From DYRB01 sp963802205 (GTDB taxonomy: Bacteria; Pseudomonadota; Gammaproteobacteria; Chromatiales; Chromatiaceae): a stretch of DNA of 64,000 nucleotides. The stretch is from contig CAWDHW010000027.1 of the NCBI GenBank assembly GCA_963802205.1, forward strand, positions 36,553 to 100,552, read 5' to 3'. The position numbers were made by a program, and so were the translations under genes. Each line of letters starts with the position of its first letter. Position 1 is the stretch's first letter. This document shows, in pieces, positions 8,969 through 17,328 of the stretch. The notes beneath the pieces were generated by a model, which ran no database searches, was not told where the DNA came from, and was given only the letters and a program-made list of their open reading frames with translations.

Positions 8969-9364
8969 ATGGGTCTCGAGTTGAATGTCCGCTTCCCCGG
9001 TGGCAAGCGTGTCGATGTCGAAGTCGGCGGCTTCACCATCCCCACCGACCAGTTGCCGCGAGACGGCGGCGAGGGGTCGGCTCCACCCCCCTTCTACCTC
9101 TTTCTTGGGTCCATCGCGACCTGTGCCGGGATCTATGCGTTGGGCTTTTGCCAGTCCCGGACCCTGTCCACCGAGGGCCTGGCGCTGAGCATGGACTGGG
9201 ACTGGGACCCTAAGCGCGGACCCGCCAGTGCGGTGTTGCGGCTGCGACTGCCGGAGGGCTTCCCGGAGCGCTACCGCGACGGCATCGTGAAGGCGATGGA
9301 ACTGTGTGCCGTCAAGAAGAACATCGAGACCCCGCCGGAATTCCGCATCGAGGTCGAGGGCTAA
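8969..9364 (+). CDS. OsmC-family protein
   Basis: This is a 131-residue OsmC/Ohr-fold protein. The family is known for reducing organic hydroperoxides or binding small thiols. The region PPPFYLFLGSIATCAGIYAL holds the first conserved cysteine on the central helix. A second cysteine lies in KAMELCAVKKNIETPP, the usual position of the second active-site cysteine. The start is ATG 8969, preceded by GGAGG six bases away. An upstream in-frame extension lacks a ribosome site. The stop codon runs into an A-tract that belongs to a leftward terminator. Confidence 0.85.
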   Translation: MGLELNVRFPGGKRVDVEVGGFTIPTDQLPRDGGEGSAPPPFYLFLGSIATCAGIYALGFCQSRTLSTEGLALSMDWDWDPKRGPASAVLRLRLPEGFPERYRDGIVKAMELCAVKKNIETPPEFRIEVEG

Positions 9365-9392
9365 AAAAAAGAGGCCCCGCGTGAGCGGGGCC
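9363..9392 (-). terminator. Intrinsic terminator for leftward transcription
   Basis: Read on the minus strand, the stem GGCCCCGC with loop TCAC and GCGGGGCC is followed by TC and eight T residues, a textbook rho-independent terminator. The only leftward genes upstream are the nos cluster, whose last gene nosY ends about 400 bases before, so it most likely ends that transcript. The T-run coincides with the osmC-like stop codon on the other strand. Confidence 0.75.
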
Positions 9393-9652
9393 AATCCACC
9401 ACTGAGGAGGTCAGAGAACGGAAGCGACAGAGGGAAGCGCCCGTCTCGACCTTATTCCAAGCAGTTTTTATGCCAGTCTTCCGCTGTTCGTCTAACAACC
9501 GGACGTAAAAGCAGAATGACCTCCTTCGCGAGGCCCACCGAGCGGTGGGTGGCGGCTGCTTGGCACCTTCATGGTGGTGTTCCGGCCCGGCCTGCACCTG
9601 GGCGGTGCGGGATCTGACCGGTTGAGGGTGGTTGGGCGGTGATTTAAGGAGA
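9393..9652. other. Intergenic stretch without a supported gene
   Basis: Between the terminator and the miniature element I see no convincing gene. The open frame on the minus strand here has arginine-rich, non-protein-like composition. A short inverted repeat lies near 9528-9551, around CCCACCGAGCGGTGGG. The segment is probably 3' untranslated sequence of the nos operon. Confidence 0.5.
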
Positions 9653-9792
9653 CGCTGATTAAAGCCATCCTTGGCTTTAATCAGCTCGCGCCCTGCGAGG
9701 CGCGACTCCCGGGGCGCTCCATTTTCAACGGCTTACAGCCGTCGAAAATGGCGGGGCATCCCTGCCCCGCACGGGAAGTGCTTTAATCAGCG
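9653..9792. mobile_element. MITE-like miniature inverted-repeat element
   Basis: The ends are a perfect 13-bp inverted repeat, CGCTGATTAAAGC at 9653-9665 and its complement at 9780-9792, with weaker symmetry for about ten more bases outside. Inside are three further hairpins: GATTAAAGCCA/TGGCTTTAATC, an imperfect TTTTCAACGGCT stem, and GCGGGGCA/TGCCCCGC. There is no open frame of note. The outer right end overlaps the nosY stop codon (TAG, 9798-9800). I could not identify a clear target duplication, so the exact borders are uncertain. Confidence 0.65.
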
Positions 9793-9797
9793 CTTTC

Positions 9798-10625
9798 CTA
9801 AGGCAGATCGCTGCGGCGGAAGATCAGGTAGCCGCCGAAGGCACATAGCGTTCCAAGCAGCACCGGATAGACCAGGGCATAGACCATGTACCCGGCCTCG
9901 CCGAAGGCGTCGAGGATGACGTAGGCGGAGGGCCCAAGCATGACCAGTTGCTGGTCAAGCAACATCATGGCCCCGGTGCGAAAGACCTGGAGCGGATTGG
10001 CCAGCGCGATGGCCACAGCCGTCTCTGGTGGGAGCTGGTTGCGGATCATGACCCCGAGCAGGATCAGGTCGAGGAACAGCAGCAGGGTCAGCCACAGAAC
10101 GAAGGCCGATGCCTGGGCCACGTCCGCGGAGCGGGCCAGGGTCGAGAGCAGCATCCCCAAACCCAGGAAGCACCAGGCGAGCGCCATCAGCAGCCCCGTG
10201 TAGTAGGTGAACAGGGCCCAGGGGACCTCCACCCCGCGGAACAGGCCCCAAAGCACGGCCCCCAGCATGGCCAGGAACACCGGCAGGAAGACCACCAGGA
10301 AGCGCCCGGCGAGTTTGCCCCAATACCAGGCACCCAGGCCGATGGGGAGCGACAGCAGATACTCATAGACACCGGCCTCGCGGTCGCCGGCCACCGAGCG
10401 CACCGTGGTGATGAGGACGAAGACCGGCAGTATGGCCATGGCGAGCTGGATGTAAGTCACCATGAGCCTTGAGAGCCCGGTGAAGCCCATGATCCGCGAC
10501 TCGGTCAGCCCGAAGGCAAAGAGCAGCGCCACCAGACCGCCAAAGATCAGCGTGTAGGCGAAGAACCACTTGGCCCGCAGCGACTCCAGGACGTCGGTGT
10601 GGGCGGTCAGCCAGAGGTGGCGCAT
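9798..10625 (-). CDS. nosY: NosY, ABC transporter permease for copper-site (NosDFY) assembly
   Basis: This is a 275-residue integral membrane protein of the ABC-2 permease type with about six helices. NosY forms a complex with the NosF ATPase and periplasmic NosD, needed to build the copper centres of nitrous oxide reductase. Family features include the segment SVAGDREAGVYEYLLSLP between helices two and three and the C-terminal helix ending GGYLIFRRSDLP. It is the last gene of the cluster, 15 bases after a cytochrome c gene. Its stop codon lies at the edge of the miniature element. Confidence 0.92.
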   Translation of the reverse strand: MRHLWLTAHTDVLESLRAKWFFAYTLIFGGLVALLFAFGLTESRIMGFTGLSRLMVTYIQLAMAILPVFVLITTVRSVAGDREAGVYEYLLSLPIGLGAWYWGKLAGRFLVVFLPVFLAMLGAVLWGLFRGVEVPWALFTYYTGLLMALAWCFLGLGMLLSTLARSADVAQASAFVLWLTLLLFLDLILLGVMIRNQLPPETAVAIALANPLQVFRTGAMMLLDQQLVMLGPSAYVILDAFGEAGYMVYALVYPVLLGTLCAFGGYLIFRRSDLP

Positions 10626-10640
10626 GGGATGGCTCCGGCG

Positions 10641-11015
10641 CTATTGCTGAATGGAGTCGAGGTAGACACCGATCTCGCGGACGGTACGGACCTCCAGGTG
10701 GTCGCTGAAGACCGGCATCTTGTGGCCCTCGGCGGCCACCTGGTGGCCCCCGTCGACGGCTGTGAGGACCCGCTCGGCCACGCTGGGGCCACCCAGGCGG
10801 CGCAGGACCGTCAGGTTGCTCGGTGTGACCTTGAGCAGAGCCACCAGGGGCCCGCGCCCGTCTGCGTCCGCGCCGTGGCAGTTGGCACAGAACAGCAGAT
10901 AGTGGGCCTGACCCCGTTCCAGGGTGGCCTTATCCGAGACTGTGTCCGCGCTGGCCGGGCTGGCCAGGGCGATGGCGGCGAGCGCCGCGGCGATGATGGT
11001 GCGCTTCTGGTTCAT
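10641..11015 (-). CDS. Periplasmic monohaem cytochrome c of the nos cluster
   Basis: This 124-residue protein has a signal peptide ending near ASPASA and one haem-binding motif, CANCH. A methionine in HKMPVFSDHL is a plausible sixth ligand. The fold matches small class I cytochromes c. Placement between nosL and nosY suggests electron delivery to NosZ, in the role played by NosC-type cytochromes in clade II clusters. That role is inferred from position. Confidence 0.85.
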   Translation of the reverse strand: MNQKRTIIAAALAAIALASPASADTVSDKATLERGQAHYLLFCANCHGADADGRGPLVALLKVTPSNLTVLRRLGGPSVAERVLTAVDGGHQVAAEGHKMPVFSDHLEVRTVREIGVYLDSIQQ

Positions 11016-11109
11016 GACCTTACCTCTGTTTTATCGAACCCAGGTGGGAGGGCCGCCCTCGGCCCGATGCAGCGTCGCGGCGGGGGCGCCGCTCCCACAG
11101 GAGACTGAC

Positions 11110-11652
11110 CTAGCGGCCCGACGGGGCGGCATCCAGCTTCCCGCCGTGGATGTTGTACTTGGCCTCGACGGTGTTGATGTGTTCCTTGGCGGCGGCCCAG
11201 TCCAGGGCATCGGGGGCAGACGCGAGTTGGGCGCCGAGCCCGTACTCCATCGGCGTGACCTGGCCACGGACGTACCAGGCCCGGCGGGCATCGATCCAGG
11301 ACCCGTCCTGCCAGTCCGTCACCCAGACCTCGGTGCGCGGATCGTCCCGAAAGGGCTTGTCTTCCAGCCAGATGGCGGCGCAGCCGATGTCGTCGAAGAA
11401 CAGCACCTTGGAGCGCCCTTCGGCCTGAGGGATGCGGACCTGGGCGCTGTGCTTGCGGTCGGACAGGACCATGCGGCAGCGTTCGCAAGTGTTGCGGTCC
11501 CACTTCGGAGCCACGGGGCCGGTGCCCGGGTCGTTGGAGCAGGCGGCAAGGACGCCGAGCAACGGCGCCAGCAGCAGGGTGCAAATGGCCAGCCGGAGCG
11601 AGGGTCCCACAGGGGCAAGGCGCCGCGGATGAACGCCAGCCTGACCATCCAT
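11110..11652 (-). CDS. nosL: NosL, copper-binding lipoprotein
   Basis: NosL is a periplasmic lipoprotein that supplies Cu(I) for the NosZ Cu centres. The lipobox LGVLAAC sits after a hydrophobic stretch. The mature part has the NosL metal-site segment NTCERCRMVLSDRKHSAQV with a CxxCxM motif, and later KVLFFDDIGC. I use ATG 11652. Starts at 11730 or 11769 give an implausibly long signal n-region encoded partly by a dispersed palindromic repeat. An internal GTG just before GPSLRLAICTLLLAP is another possibility. It lies directly after nosF and before a cytochrome gene. Confidence 0.86.
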   Translation of the reverse strand: MDGQAGVHPRRLAPVGPSLRLAICTLLLAPLLGVLAACSNDPGTGPVAPKWDRNTCERCRMVLSDRKHSAQVRIPQAEGRSKVLFFDDIGCAAIWLEDKPFRDDPRTEVWVTDWQDGSWIDARRAWYVRGQVTPMEYGLGAQLASAPDALDWAAAKEHINTVEAKYNIHGGKLDAAPSGR

Positions 11653-11685
11653 GGCCTGGGTCCCGGCATCCCGGCCGTGACGACG
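11652..11685. repeat. Dispersed palindromic repeat, copy 1
   Basis: A 34-base sequence beginning TGGCCTGGGTCCCGG recurs at 47583-47616 with one difference. It contains the inverted repeat GTCCCGGC...GCCGGGAC (one base off in this copy). It lies between nosF and the likely nosL start, inside the longest nosL frame. Confidence 0.7.
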
Positions 11686-11722
11686 GGCGGGCGCCGATTG
11701 CGAGGTTGACCGCAACTCTGGC

Positions 11723-12610
11723 TCAGGCATGTCCCACCCCAGGCGGCGTAGCCATGGTCTCTGCCTCATCCATGTGGATCTGGGCCAGCAGGGCGGCGTA
11801 GCGCGACAGGACCCCGAGGAAGCGCAGCCGGTCCGGCCCGGCGACGGAGCCCTCCCAGCTCAGGCCAGCGGCGTCCCCGGTGAAGCCCCAGGCGGCGATG
11901 GCCCGGGCGAAGGCCTCGTCCGGTCGCAGCAGGCCGACGCGGCAGCGCAGGCGACTGGCCAGGTCCACCAGGTCGGCCACTCGATCATCCAGGACGACCC
12001 GGCCCTGGTCCAGCTCGATGACGCGGTTGACCAGGGCGGCGACCTCGTCCAGGCGGTGGCTGGAGATGAGCATGGCCGCGCTGTCCTGCTTCTCCGCCAG
12101 GAGTTGGAAGAAGATGTGGCGAGCCTCCGGGTCCAGGTTGGCGGCCGGTTCGTCCAGGACCAGCAGGTCGCTGTCTCGACCCAGGGCGATCGTGATCAGG
12201 AGCTTCTGCTTCTGGCCCCCGGAGAGCTTGACGAAGGGGTGGCGGCGGAAGCGCTCCGCGTCCAGGCCCAGGCGTGCGGCTACCGCCACCATACGCTTGG
12301 GGTCGGCGTCGCAGACCCCGGCGGCAAAGCGCAGCAACTGGCCTACGGGCATCTTGAGCGGCGGCGGCAACTGAGGCACGAAGCCGATCCTCGACAGTAC
12401 CTCGGTCCGGTGGGCGCGCGGCTCCAGCCCGTCCACGGTCACCCGACCGCCGCAGGTGTACTCCCCCAGCAGGCAGCGGATCAGGGTGGTCTTGCCGGCC
12501 CCGTTGGAACCGACCAGGGCGACGCGGTGGCCGCGCTCGACCTCCAGGTCCAGGGCCTGGAGGACATCCACCCGGCCGAAGCGCTTGCTGACCTGCTCGA
12601 AGCGAATCAT
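11723..12610 (-). CDS. nosF: NosF, ATPase subunit of the NosDFY transporter
   Basis: This is a 295-residue ABC ATPase. Walker A is GSNGAGKTT, the signature is LSGGQKQKL and Walker B is LLVLDEPAANLD. NosF powers the NosDFY complex that matures the NosZ copper sites. The start is ATG 12610 (MIRFEQVSKRFG). The open frame extends upstream only because nosH lies there in another frame. It follows nosH by 13 bases. Confidence 0.93.
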   Translation of the reverse strand: MIRFEQVSKRFGRVDVLQALDLEVERGHRVALVGSNGAGKTTLIRCLLGEYTCGGRVTVDGLEPRAHRTEVLSRIGFVPQLPPPLKMPVGQLLRFAAGVCDADPKRMVAVAARLGLDAERFRRHPFVKLSGGQKQKLLITIALGRDSDLLVLDEPAANLDPEARHIFFQLLAEKQDSAAMLISSHRLDEVAALVNRVIELDQGRVVLDDRVADLVDLASRLRCRVGLLRPDEAFARAIAAWGFTGDAAGLSWEGSVAGPDRLRFLGVLSRYAALLAQIHMDEAETMATPPGVGHA

Positions 12611-12623
12611 CGCGGCACACCCA

Positions 12624-13601
12624 TTACAGCACCTTGGCCAGGCCCTTGAACGTGAAGGTGAGGGAGTCGGTGGGGCAGACATCCACGCAGAGCCCGCAAC
12701 GCGTGCAGTCCGCCGCCACGTCCACCCGCGTGTCCTCCGCCCGACCCTTGATGGTGATGTCCAGCACATGGGGGACCAGGCAGACCTTGCGGCACTCGCC
12801 CTCGTGGTGGCAGGACTCGACGTTGTATTGGACCCGCAGCGGCGCGGTCAGGCCCACAAGGCCGTAGGTCAGCCCAATGGGGCAGACATAGCGACACCAG
12901 GCCCGGCGCGAGACAAAGACCTCGAAGAGCAGCAGGGCCAGGACCCACAGCAGGGCAACCCCGGGGCCATAGATCAGGGCGCGGCTGGCGATACCCGTGG
13001 GGGAGATGGTCTCGAACACCGTATAACCGGTGGCCAGGGCAAGCACCGCGAAAATTGCATAGAAGACCGTGCGAACCCCGCGATGGAAGCGCACATCGCG
13101 CACCCAGCGCCTGGCCGCCAGCTTGAGGTGCAGCCACTCCGCCCACTCGGCGATCAGGTGATAGGGGCAGGCCCAGGAACAGAAGGTCCGGCCGCCCAGG
13201 AGCCACCACAGGATCAGGACCGTCACGGTGCCTATGACCAGATTGAGCACCATGTGCTTGTACGCGAGCGAGACCTGGAGGGCGGAGTTGAGGTCGGCGA
13301 AGTGGAAGCCGACCACCCGGGAGGCGGTCATGGCCCCCTCCACCAACTGGACGTCGAACTGGTAGGAGACCACGAACAGCAGGTTGACGACGATCAGGGC
13401 GATCCAGCGGCGGTTCCGCCACTTGTGGCGCTTGGCGGTCCCGGCGTGGGCGGCCTCGATGGCCTCCAGCGTCTCTTTGGTCAGGCGCTCAGCCGCCTTG
13501 CGTTCATAGACGAACTTGACCTCCTGGGATTGGCGTTCGGGCAACGGTCGCTCGACGGTGAGGCCGAGCAGATGGCGCAGGGAATCGACGATGTAGCTCA
13601 T
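12624..13601 (-). CDS. nosH: NosH, NapH-like membrane ferredoxin/quinol dehydrogenase subunit
   Basis: This is a 325-residue polytopic membrane protein related to NapH. It has membrane helices around WIALIVVNLLFVVSYQFDV and later. It carries the two cytoplasmic CxxxCP motifs CSWACP and CRYVCP, and a C-terminal pair of 4Fe-4S motifs, CHHEGECRKVC and CTRCGLCVDVCP. In clade II nos clusters NosG and NosH are thought to pass electrons from menaquinol or quinol towards NosZ. It overlaps the end of nosG by 4 bases (ATGA). Confidence 0.9.
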   Translation of the reverse strand: MSYIVDSLRHLLGLTVERPLPERQSQEVKFVYERKAAERLTKETLEAIEAAHAGTAKRHKWRNRRWIALIVVNLLFVVSYQFDVQLVEGAMTASRVVGFHFADLNSALQVSLAYKHMVLNLVIGTVTVLILWWLLGGRTFCSWACPYHLIAEWAEWLHLKLAARRWVRDVRFHRGVRTVFYAIFAVLALATGYTVFETISPTGIASRALIYGPGVALLWVLALLLFEVFVSRRAWCRYVCPIGLTYGLVGLTAPLRVQYNVESCHHEGECRKVCLVPHVLDITIKGRAEDTRVDVAADCTRCGLCVDVCPTDSLTFTFKGLAKVL

Positions 13602-14461
13602 GCCGGTACCTCCGTCACCCGGTCGATGTCGATGACGATGGCGGTGGGCTCCACCGGGCAGATCATCTCGCAGACCCCGCAGCCGACGCAGCCGTCCTTG
13701 ATCACGGGCATCATCCCCTGGCCGCCGGGCCTGGGCTCCAGGGCGATGGCGTGGCGCGGCGGGCACTCGTTGCCGATCTTCTCGGCGACCCGCGCCACCT
13801 GGCCTGGCTCCGGGGGTTTTTCTGCCGCGCACTCGATGATGCGGATCTCGATGGGGCACTGGCGCACGCACAGGTCGCACAGCTCCAGGTCGTAGGGATG
13901 GTCCGCCACGGCCACCGGCGTCCAGCGATCGACCTCTGCGTAGCGCAGCGTGCCGCGGAACTCGGGCCCCCGCGCCAGGCCCTTGAACCCCTTGCCTTGC
14001 ATCGCCAGGCAGGCGTCCGGCCGGTCCAGCCGGGCGTAACCCATGCGGGTGTCCGCGGGGAAGTCGAGGTGGTGGGTCAGGGCCCCGGTGGGGCAGGCCA
14101 GGACGCACTGGAGCCCGTCGCAGGAGAAGTCGCAGGCCTGGGTGCGGGCCTCGATGTAGGGGACGCCGATGCCGACCCCATCGAGTAGGTCCGCGAGCTT
14201 GATGGCCTCCACCGGGCAGACCTGGACGCATTGGCCGCACTTGATGCAGGCGGCCAGGAATTGCTGCTCATCGAGCAGGTCCTTGATGGCCCCAGGCGGG
14301 CGGAGCCGGGCGTTGGCCGCGCCGATCAGGGGCAGCAGGCCGGCCAGGGAGACACCGACCATGCCGACCCCAAGCCCGAGGGTGCGCAGAAACTCACGGC
14401 GGTTCTGTTCGCGGCGGGCCTTGCTGAGAGCTGGTTTTGCCTTGGTGGTCTGTGCGTTCAT
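13598..14461 (-). CDS. nosG: NosG, NapG-like iron-sulfur protein
   Basis: This is a 287-residue ferredoxin-type protein with four 4Fe-4S cluster motifs, including CIKCGQCVQVCP, CDLCVRQCP and CVGCGVCEMICP. The N-terminus has a twin-arginine signal, NRREFLRTLGLGVGMVG, so it is likely exported folded by Tat, as NapG is. It pairs with NosH (overlapping genes) as a quinol-oxidising module. About 95 bases with a facing pair of REP sequences separate it from nosD. Confidence 0.92.
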   Translation of the reverse strand: MNAQTTKAKPALSKARREQNRREFLRTLGLGVGMVGVSLAGLLPLIGAANARLRPPGAIKDLLDEQQFLAACIKCGQCVQVCPVEAIKLADLLDGVGIGVPYIEARTQACDFSCDGLQCVLACPTGALTHHLDFPADTRMGYARLDRPDACLAMQGKGFKGLARGPEFRGTLRYAEVDRWTPVAVADHPYDLELCDLCVRQCPIEIRIIECAAEKPPEPGQVARVAEKIGNECPPRHAIALEPRPGGQGMMPVIKDGCVGCGVCEMICPVEPTAIVIDIDRVTEVPA

Positions 14462-14479
14462 CGCATGCTGATCTCTGTG

Positions 14480-14552
14480 TAGGTCGGGCTTTAGCCCGAC
14501 CGCAACGCCCGGTGGTTCGGGCGATGTCAGGGTCGGGCTGAAGCCCGACCTA
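14480..14552. repeat. REP pair in facing orientation (nosD-nosG gap)
   Basis: Two near-identical hairpins face each other: TAGGTCGGGCTTTAGCCCGA at 14480 onward and GGTCGGGCTGAAGCCCGACC at 14531 onward, ending CCTA. The same sequence occurs singly at 49173-49194. This is the layout of REP/BIME elements. Here it lies within an operon and could stabilise or attenuate the transcript. Confidence 0.8.
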
Positions 14553-14556
14553 CTTC

Positions 14557-15942
14557 CTAATCCCGACCGATGGCACCGCGCAGGGCGCCGAGGGCGTCGA
14601 ATCCGCCGGTGTCCTGGGTGGGGGCGGCGGCCGGCTCGTCTGCCTCGTCGTCATCGTCGTGTCCCCCGGCCAGGGCCGCCTTGGGGTCGGCGATGGCCAG
14701 CTTGACCTCGGAACCCCACAGGGGGCGCTCGTCGCGCACCATCAGGTCCGGTGCGGAAAAGGGGGCCAGGCGCTCCAGGAAGTCGAGCACCTCGAGCAGG
14801 GGCGAGCCTTTGAAGAACTGGGCCGGGGGCACGTCCATCCAGAGCCGGTCGGCGTAGTCGTAGAGGGTGTACTGGGTATCGCCGACGCCGTCGCCGTCAC
14901 GGTCGAAGCCCTCGTAGTCGTCCCAGTAGTTGCCCTCCCAATGGTTGCGGCTGGCGGTCTTACCGCCCTCCACCACCACCTGGGTGATGTTTCCCTGAAA
15001 CTTGTTTCCGATGAAGGCATTGCCCTGCCAGTCGTTGAGGAAGCGCACAGCAACGCCGTTGTAGGCCACCAGATTGTCACGGATGCGGTTGGTGGTGCCT
15101 GGCTGATAGGGGGAGACGTCCAGATAGAGCCCGATGGCGCAATAGAGGACCCGGTTGTTCTCGATGGTGACATCGGATGTCTCCTTGAAGCCGATGCCGA
15201 CCCCGGTCACCCCGGCGGCGTTGGCGATGAGGTTGTTGCGGACTATGACCCCATCGCTGTACATGAGGAAGATCCCCACCGTGTTGCCCTCGTAGTGGTT
15301 GTCCTCCACCCGATTGGTCTGGGAATACATGAAGTGCAGCGAATAGCGCCCGCGGCGGGCGTCGTTGCGGGCGATGAGGTTGTCGCGCGAGTACCAGACC
15401 ACGGTGTCGCGGGAGTCGCGGATGACGTTGTCGGTGATCTTGTTGCGGAAGCTATACCAGAGGCGGATGGCATCGCCACGGATGCCCAGCTCCACGGGCT
15501 TGGACGAGATGTGGTTGCGCCGGACGATGTTGTCCTCGGACTGTTGCAGATCGACGCCGAAGAGGCAGTCGTCGATGGTGTTGTCCTTGATGACATTGAA
15601 GTTGCCGCGGACCTGCACGCCCGAGTCGATGTCGTTGTGGGAGTTGCCGGAGTTGGTGATCCGCAGCCCCTTGAGGGTGGCGCCGTCGGTGTCCAGGAGC
15701 ACCACGGTTCCCTTGCCGCCGCCGTCGATGGTCACCTGCCCGGCGCCGTCGATGGTCAGGGGCTTGTCGATGACCACGGGCCCGGCATAGGTCCCCGGGG
15801 CCGGGGTCAGGGCGGCGCCAGATTCCGCCGCATCGACCAGGGCCTGGAAGGACGGGTAGGTGTCCGCATTGGCCTGGGTGTGTCCTAGCCCGACCCAGAG
15901 CAATCCGCCGAGCAGCACTCCCACGGAACAGAAGGCGTTCAT
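14557..15942 (-). CDS. nosD: NosD, periplasmic copper-processing beta-helix protein
   Basis: This is a 461-residue exported protein with a signal peptide ending near TQANA. Its body is a right-handed parallel beta-helix, seen as many N-rich turns such as NKITDNVIRDSRDTVVWYSR and NRVEDNHYEGNTVGIFLMYS. This is the NosD/CASH fold. It works with NosF and NosY in CuZ assembly. The C-terminus has a histidine- and acid-rich stretch, AGGHDDDDEADE, that might bind metal. ATG 15942 is preferred over an upstream in-frame ATG that gives a cysteine-rich leader. It starts 13 bases after nosB. Confidence 0.92.
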   Translation of the reverse strand: MNAFCSVGVLLGGLLWVGLGHTQANADTYPSFQALVDAAESGAALTPAPGTYAGPVVIDKPLTIDGAGQVTIDGGGKGTVVLLDTDGATLKGLRITNSGNSHNDIDSGVQVRGNFNVIKDNTIDDCLFGVDLQQSEDNIVRRNHISSKPVELGIRGDAIRLWYSFRNKITDNVIRDSRDTVVWYSRDNLIARNDARRGRYSLHFMYSQTNRVEDNHYEGNTVGIFLMYSDGVIVRNNLIANAAGVTGVGIGFKETSDVTIENNRVLYCAIGLYLDVSPYQPGTTNRIRDNLVAYNGVAVRFLNDWQGNAFIGNKFQGNITQVVVEGGKTASRNHWEGNYWDDYEGFDRDGDGVGDTQYTLYDYADRLWMDVPPAQFFKGSPLLEVLDFLERLAPFSAPDLMVRDERPLWGSEVKLAIADPKAALAGGHDDDDEADEPAAAPTQDTGGFDALGALRGAIGRD

Positions 15943-15955
15943 TGGTAGGCAGCGC

Positions 15956-17140
15956 TCACACGCCCCGCAGTTCCTTGCGCCGCAGCAGGGCGGCAAAGGC
16001 GAGCAGGACGGTCATGGCCAGCATGAGCCCAAAGCCGATGGCGGGATAGGAGTGGGTGGCGAACTGGGCCACCTTGCCCTGACCGAAGACCGTGGGCATG
16101 AAGGGCTTGACGGTGAAGGCGCCCATGTCATTCAGGGTGTGGCCGTACCACCAGAGCCAGGCGGAGTAGTCGATGAGGAAGAACAGCGGCAGGGCGATGG
16201 GAACCAGCACCAGGAGCCAGTAGAGCAGGCCGGCGTTCTTGCGCGCCCCCCACAGCAACAGGAACATGGCGCCGATGAGCAACCAGAAGATCCCGTGGGC
16301 CGCACCGCTCATGGTCTTCGCCATGGGGCCGATCTCTGCGGGGTTGTTGAAGTAGCGCCCCAGGCTCTTCTCGTAGTGCCAGGCCAGGAGCTGGCTGCCG
16401 CTGCCGGTCCATGCCTCTGTAGCGCCGCGGCGCTCCGAGTCCTTGGTGAAGGTGGTCTTGAGGTTGTCGAGATAGAGCTGCTTGTCGGCATGCGCGGCCA
16501 GGCCCTTGACGGCGCCGGCGGTCGCCGCCGGCTGGGCGTCGGGCATGGACTTGGCCAATTCCGCCTTGAGGCGGGCGATCAGGGCCTGACCAGGGCTCAC
16601 CTCCTTGGCCTCCGCCTCACCGGCGGACTGGTCCATGGAGGTGACCATGGCCTCCAGATACCCGACATTCTGGTACTTGAGTCCGTCGGCCCCGTAGAAA
16701 TACAGGTACATCCACCCGCCGAGGGCGGCAAAGGCGATGGCCATGACCCCCAGGCGCAGCTTGGGGGTTTGGATCGCGAAACCCACCAGCATCACGCCGA
16801 GCATGGTGATCAGGAAGGGGGAGAAGGCACGCTCGATCACCCCGCCAGCGGCGATGGGGTACATGCCGACGTAGTGATTGATGGTGTCCATCTCGTGGAC
16901 ACAGTCCAGGGCCTCCGTCTCGCTGATCTCGGCCTTCTCCACCTTCTGGCAGCCGTTGACGACGCCGTTCATGTGGAAGTGGATTCGCACCCCGTCCGGG
17001 AAGGCCTCCGGCGGGTAGTTCGGTGCAGTGAGGGAGACCCACCACACGGGGAGGAAGTAGATGGCGACCAGCAGGGCGAGGGCCCCGGCGACCAGGAGAT
17101 AGACCAGGGGATTGGCCTTGGAGGGGGTGACGGCGTTCAT
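15956..17140 (-). CDS. nosB: NosB-like membrane protein of clade II nos cluster
   Basis: This is a 394-residue protein with about six or seven membrane helices: one near the N-terminus, two near residues 105-150 and four in the C-terminal third. A soluble loop of about 150 residues lies between. Genes of this type directly between nosZ and nosD are called nosB in clade II clusters such as that of Wolinella. Their function is unproven. Here two cytochrome genes intervene between nosZ and nosB. The loop contains NHYVGMYPIAAGGVIERAFS and a predicted-helical, alanine-rich segment. The start is ATG 17140. Confidence 0.8.
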   Translation of the reverse strand: MNAVTPSKANPLVYLLVAGALALLVAIYFLPVWWVSLTAPNYPPEAFPDGVRIHFHMNGVVNGCQKVEKAEISETEALDCVHEMDTINHYVGMYPIAAGGVIERAFSPFLITMLGVMLVGFAIQTPKLRLGVMAIAFAALGGWMYLYFYGADGLKYQNVGYLEAMVTSMDQSAGEAEAKEVSPGQALIARLKAELAKSMPDAQPAATAGAVKGLAAHADKQLYLDNLKTTFTKDSERRGATEAWTGSGSQLLAWHYEKSLGRYFNNPAEIGPMAKTMSGAAHGIFWLLIGAMFLLLWGARKNAGLLYWLLVLVPIALPLFFLIDYSAWLWWYGHTLNDMGAFTVKPFMPTVFGQGKVAQFATHSYPAIGFGLMLAMTVLLAFAALLRRKELRGV

Positions 17141-17222
17141 GGCAGGCCTGCGAACAGCGTGGGAGGGGCGCATAGGACCCCAGGGTGAGCCTTATTTCGA
17201 CCAGTTATGCGTTATTAGACTC

Positions 17223-17307
17223 GTAGGTTGGGCCGACGAAGGAGGCCCAACAGTCAGGGGCTTGGGTGGCCTCTGGCGTTGGGCTTCGTTCCTCAGCCCA
17301 ACCTACA
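17223..17307. repeat. Facing hairpin pair (second REP-like family)
   Basis: GTAGGTTGGGCC...GGCCCAAC at 17223-17251 and GTTGGGCT...AGCCCAACCTAC at 17278-17306 are hairpins in mirrored orientation, again a BIME-like layout. They differ from the TCGGGC family by a TTGGGC core. They lie in the 188-base gap between the diheme cytochrome gene and nosB. Confidence 0.7.
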
Positions 17308-17328
17308 AATTGAACCAAACCAAAACGA

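Noticed and set aside
9363..9392. Terminator for the rightward osmC-like gene
   Set aside because: The T-run is on the minus-strand side only, so it acts on leftward transcription.
9361..9597. Open frame of 78 codons on the minus strand after the osmC-like gene
   Set aside because: Arginine-rich random-like composition, overlaps a terminator, no ribosome site.
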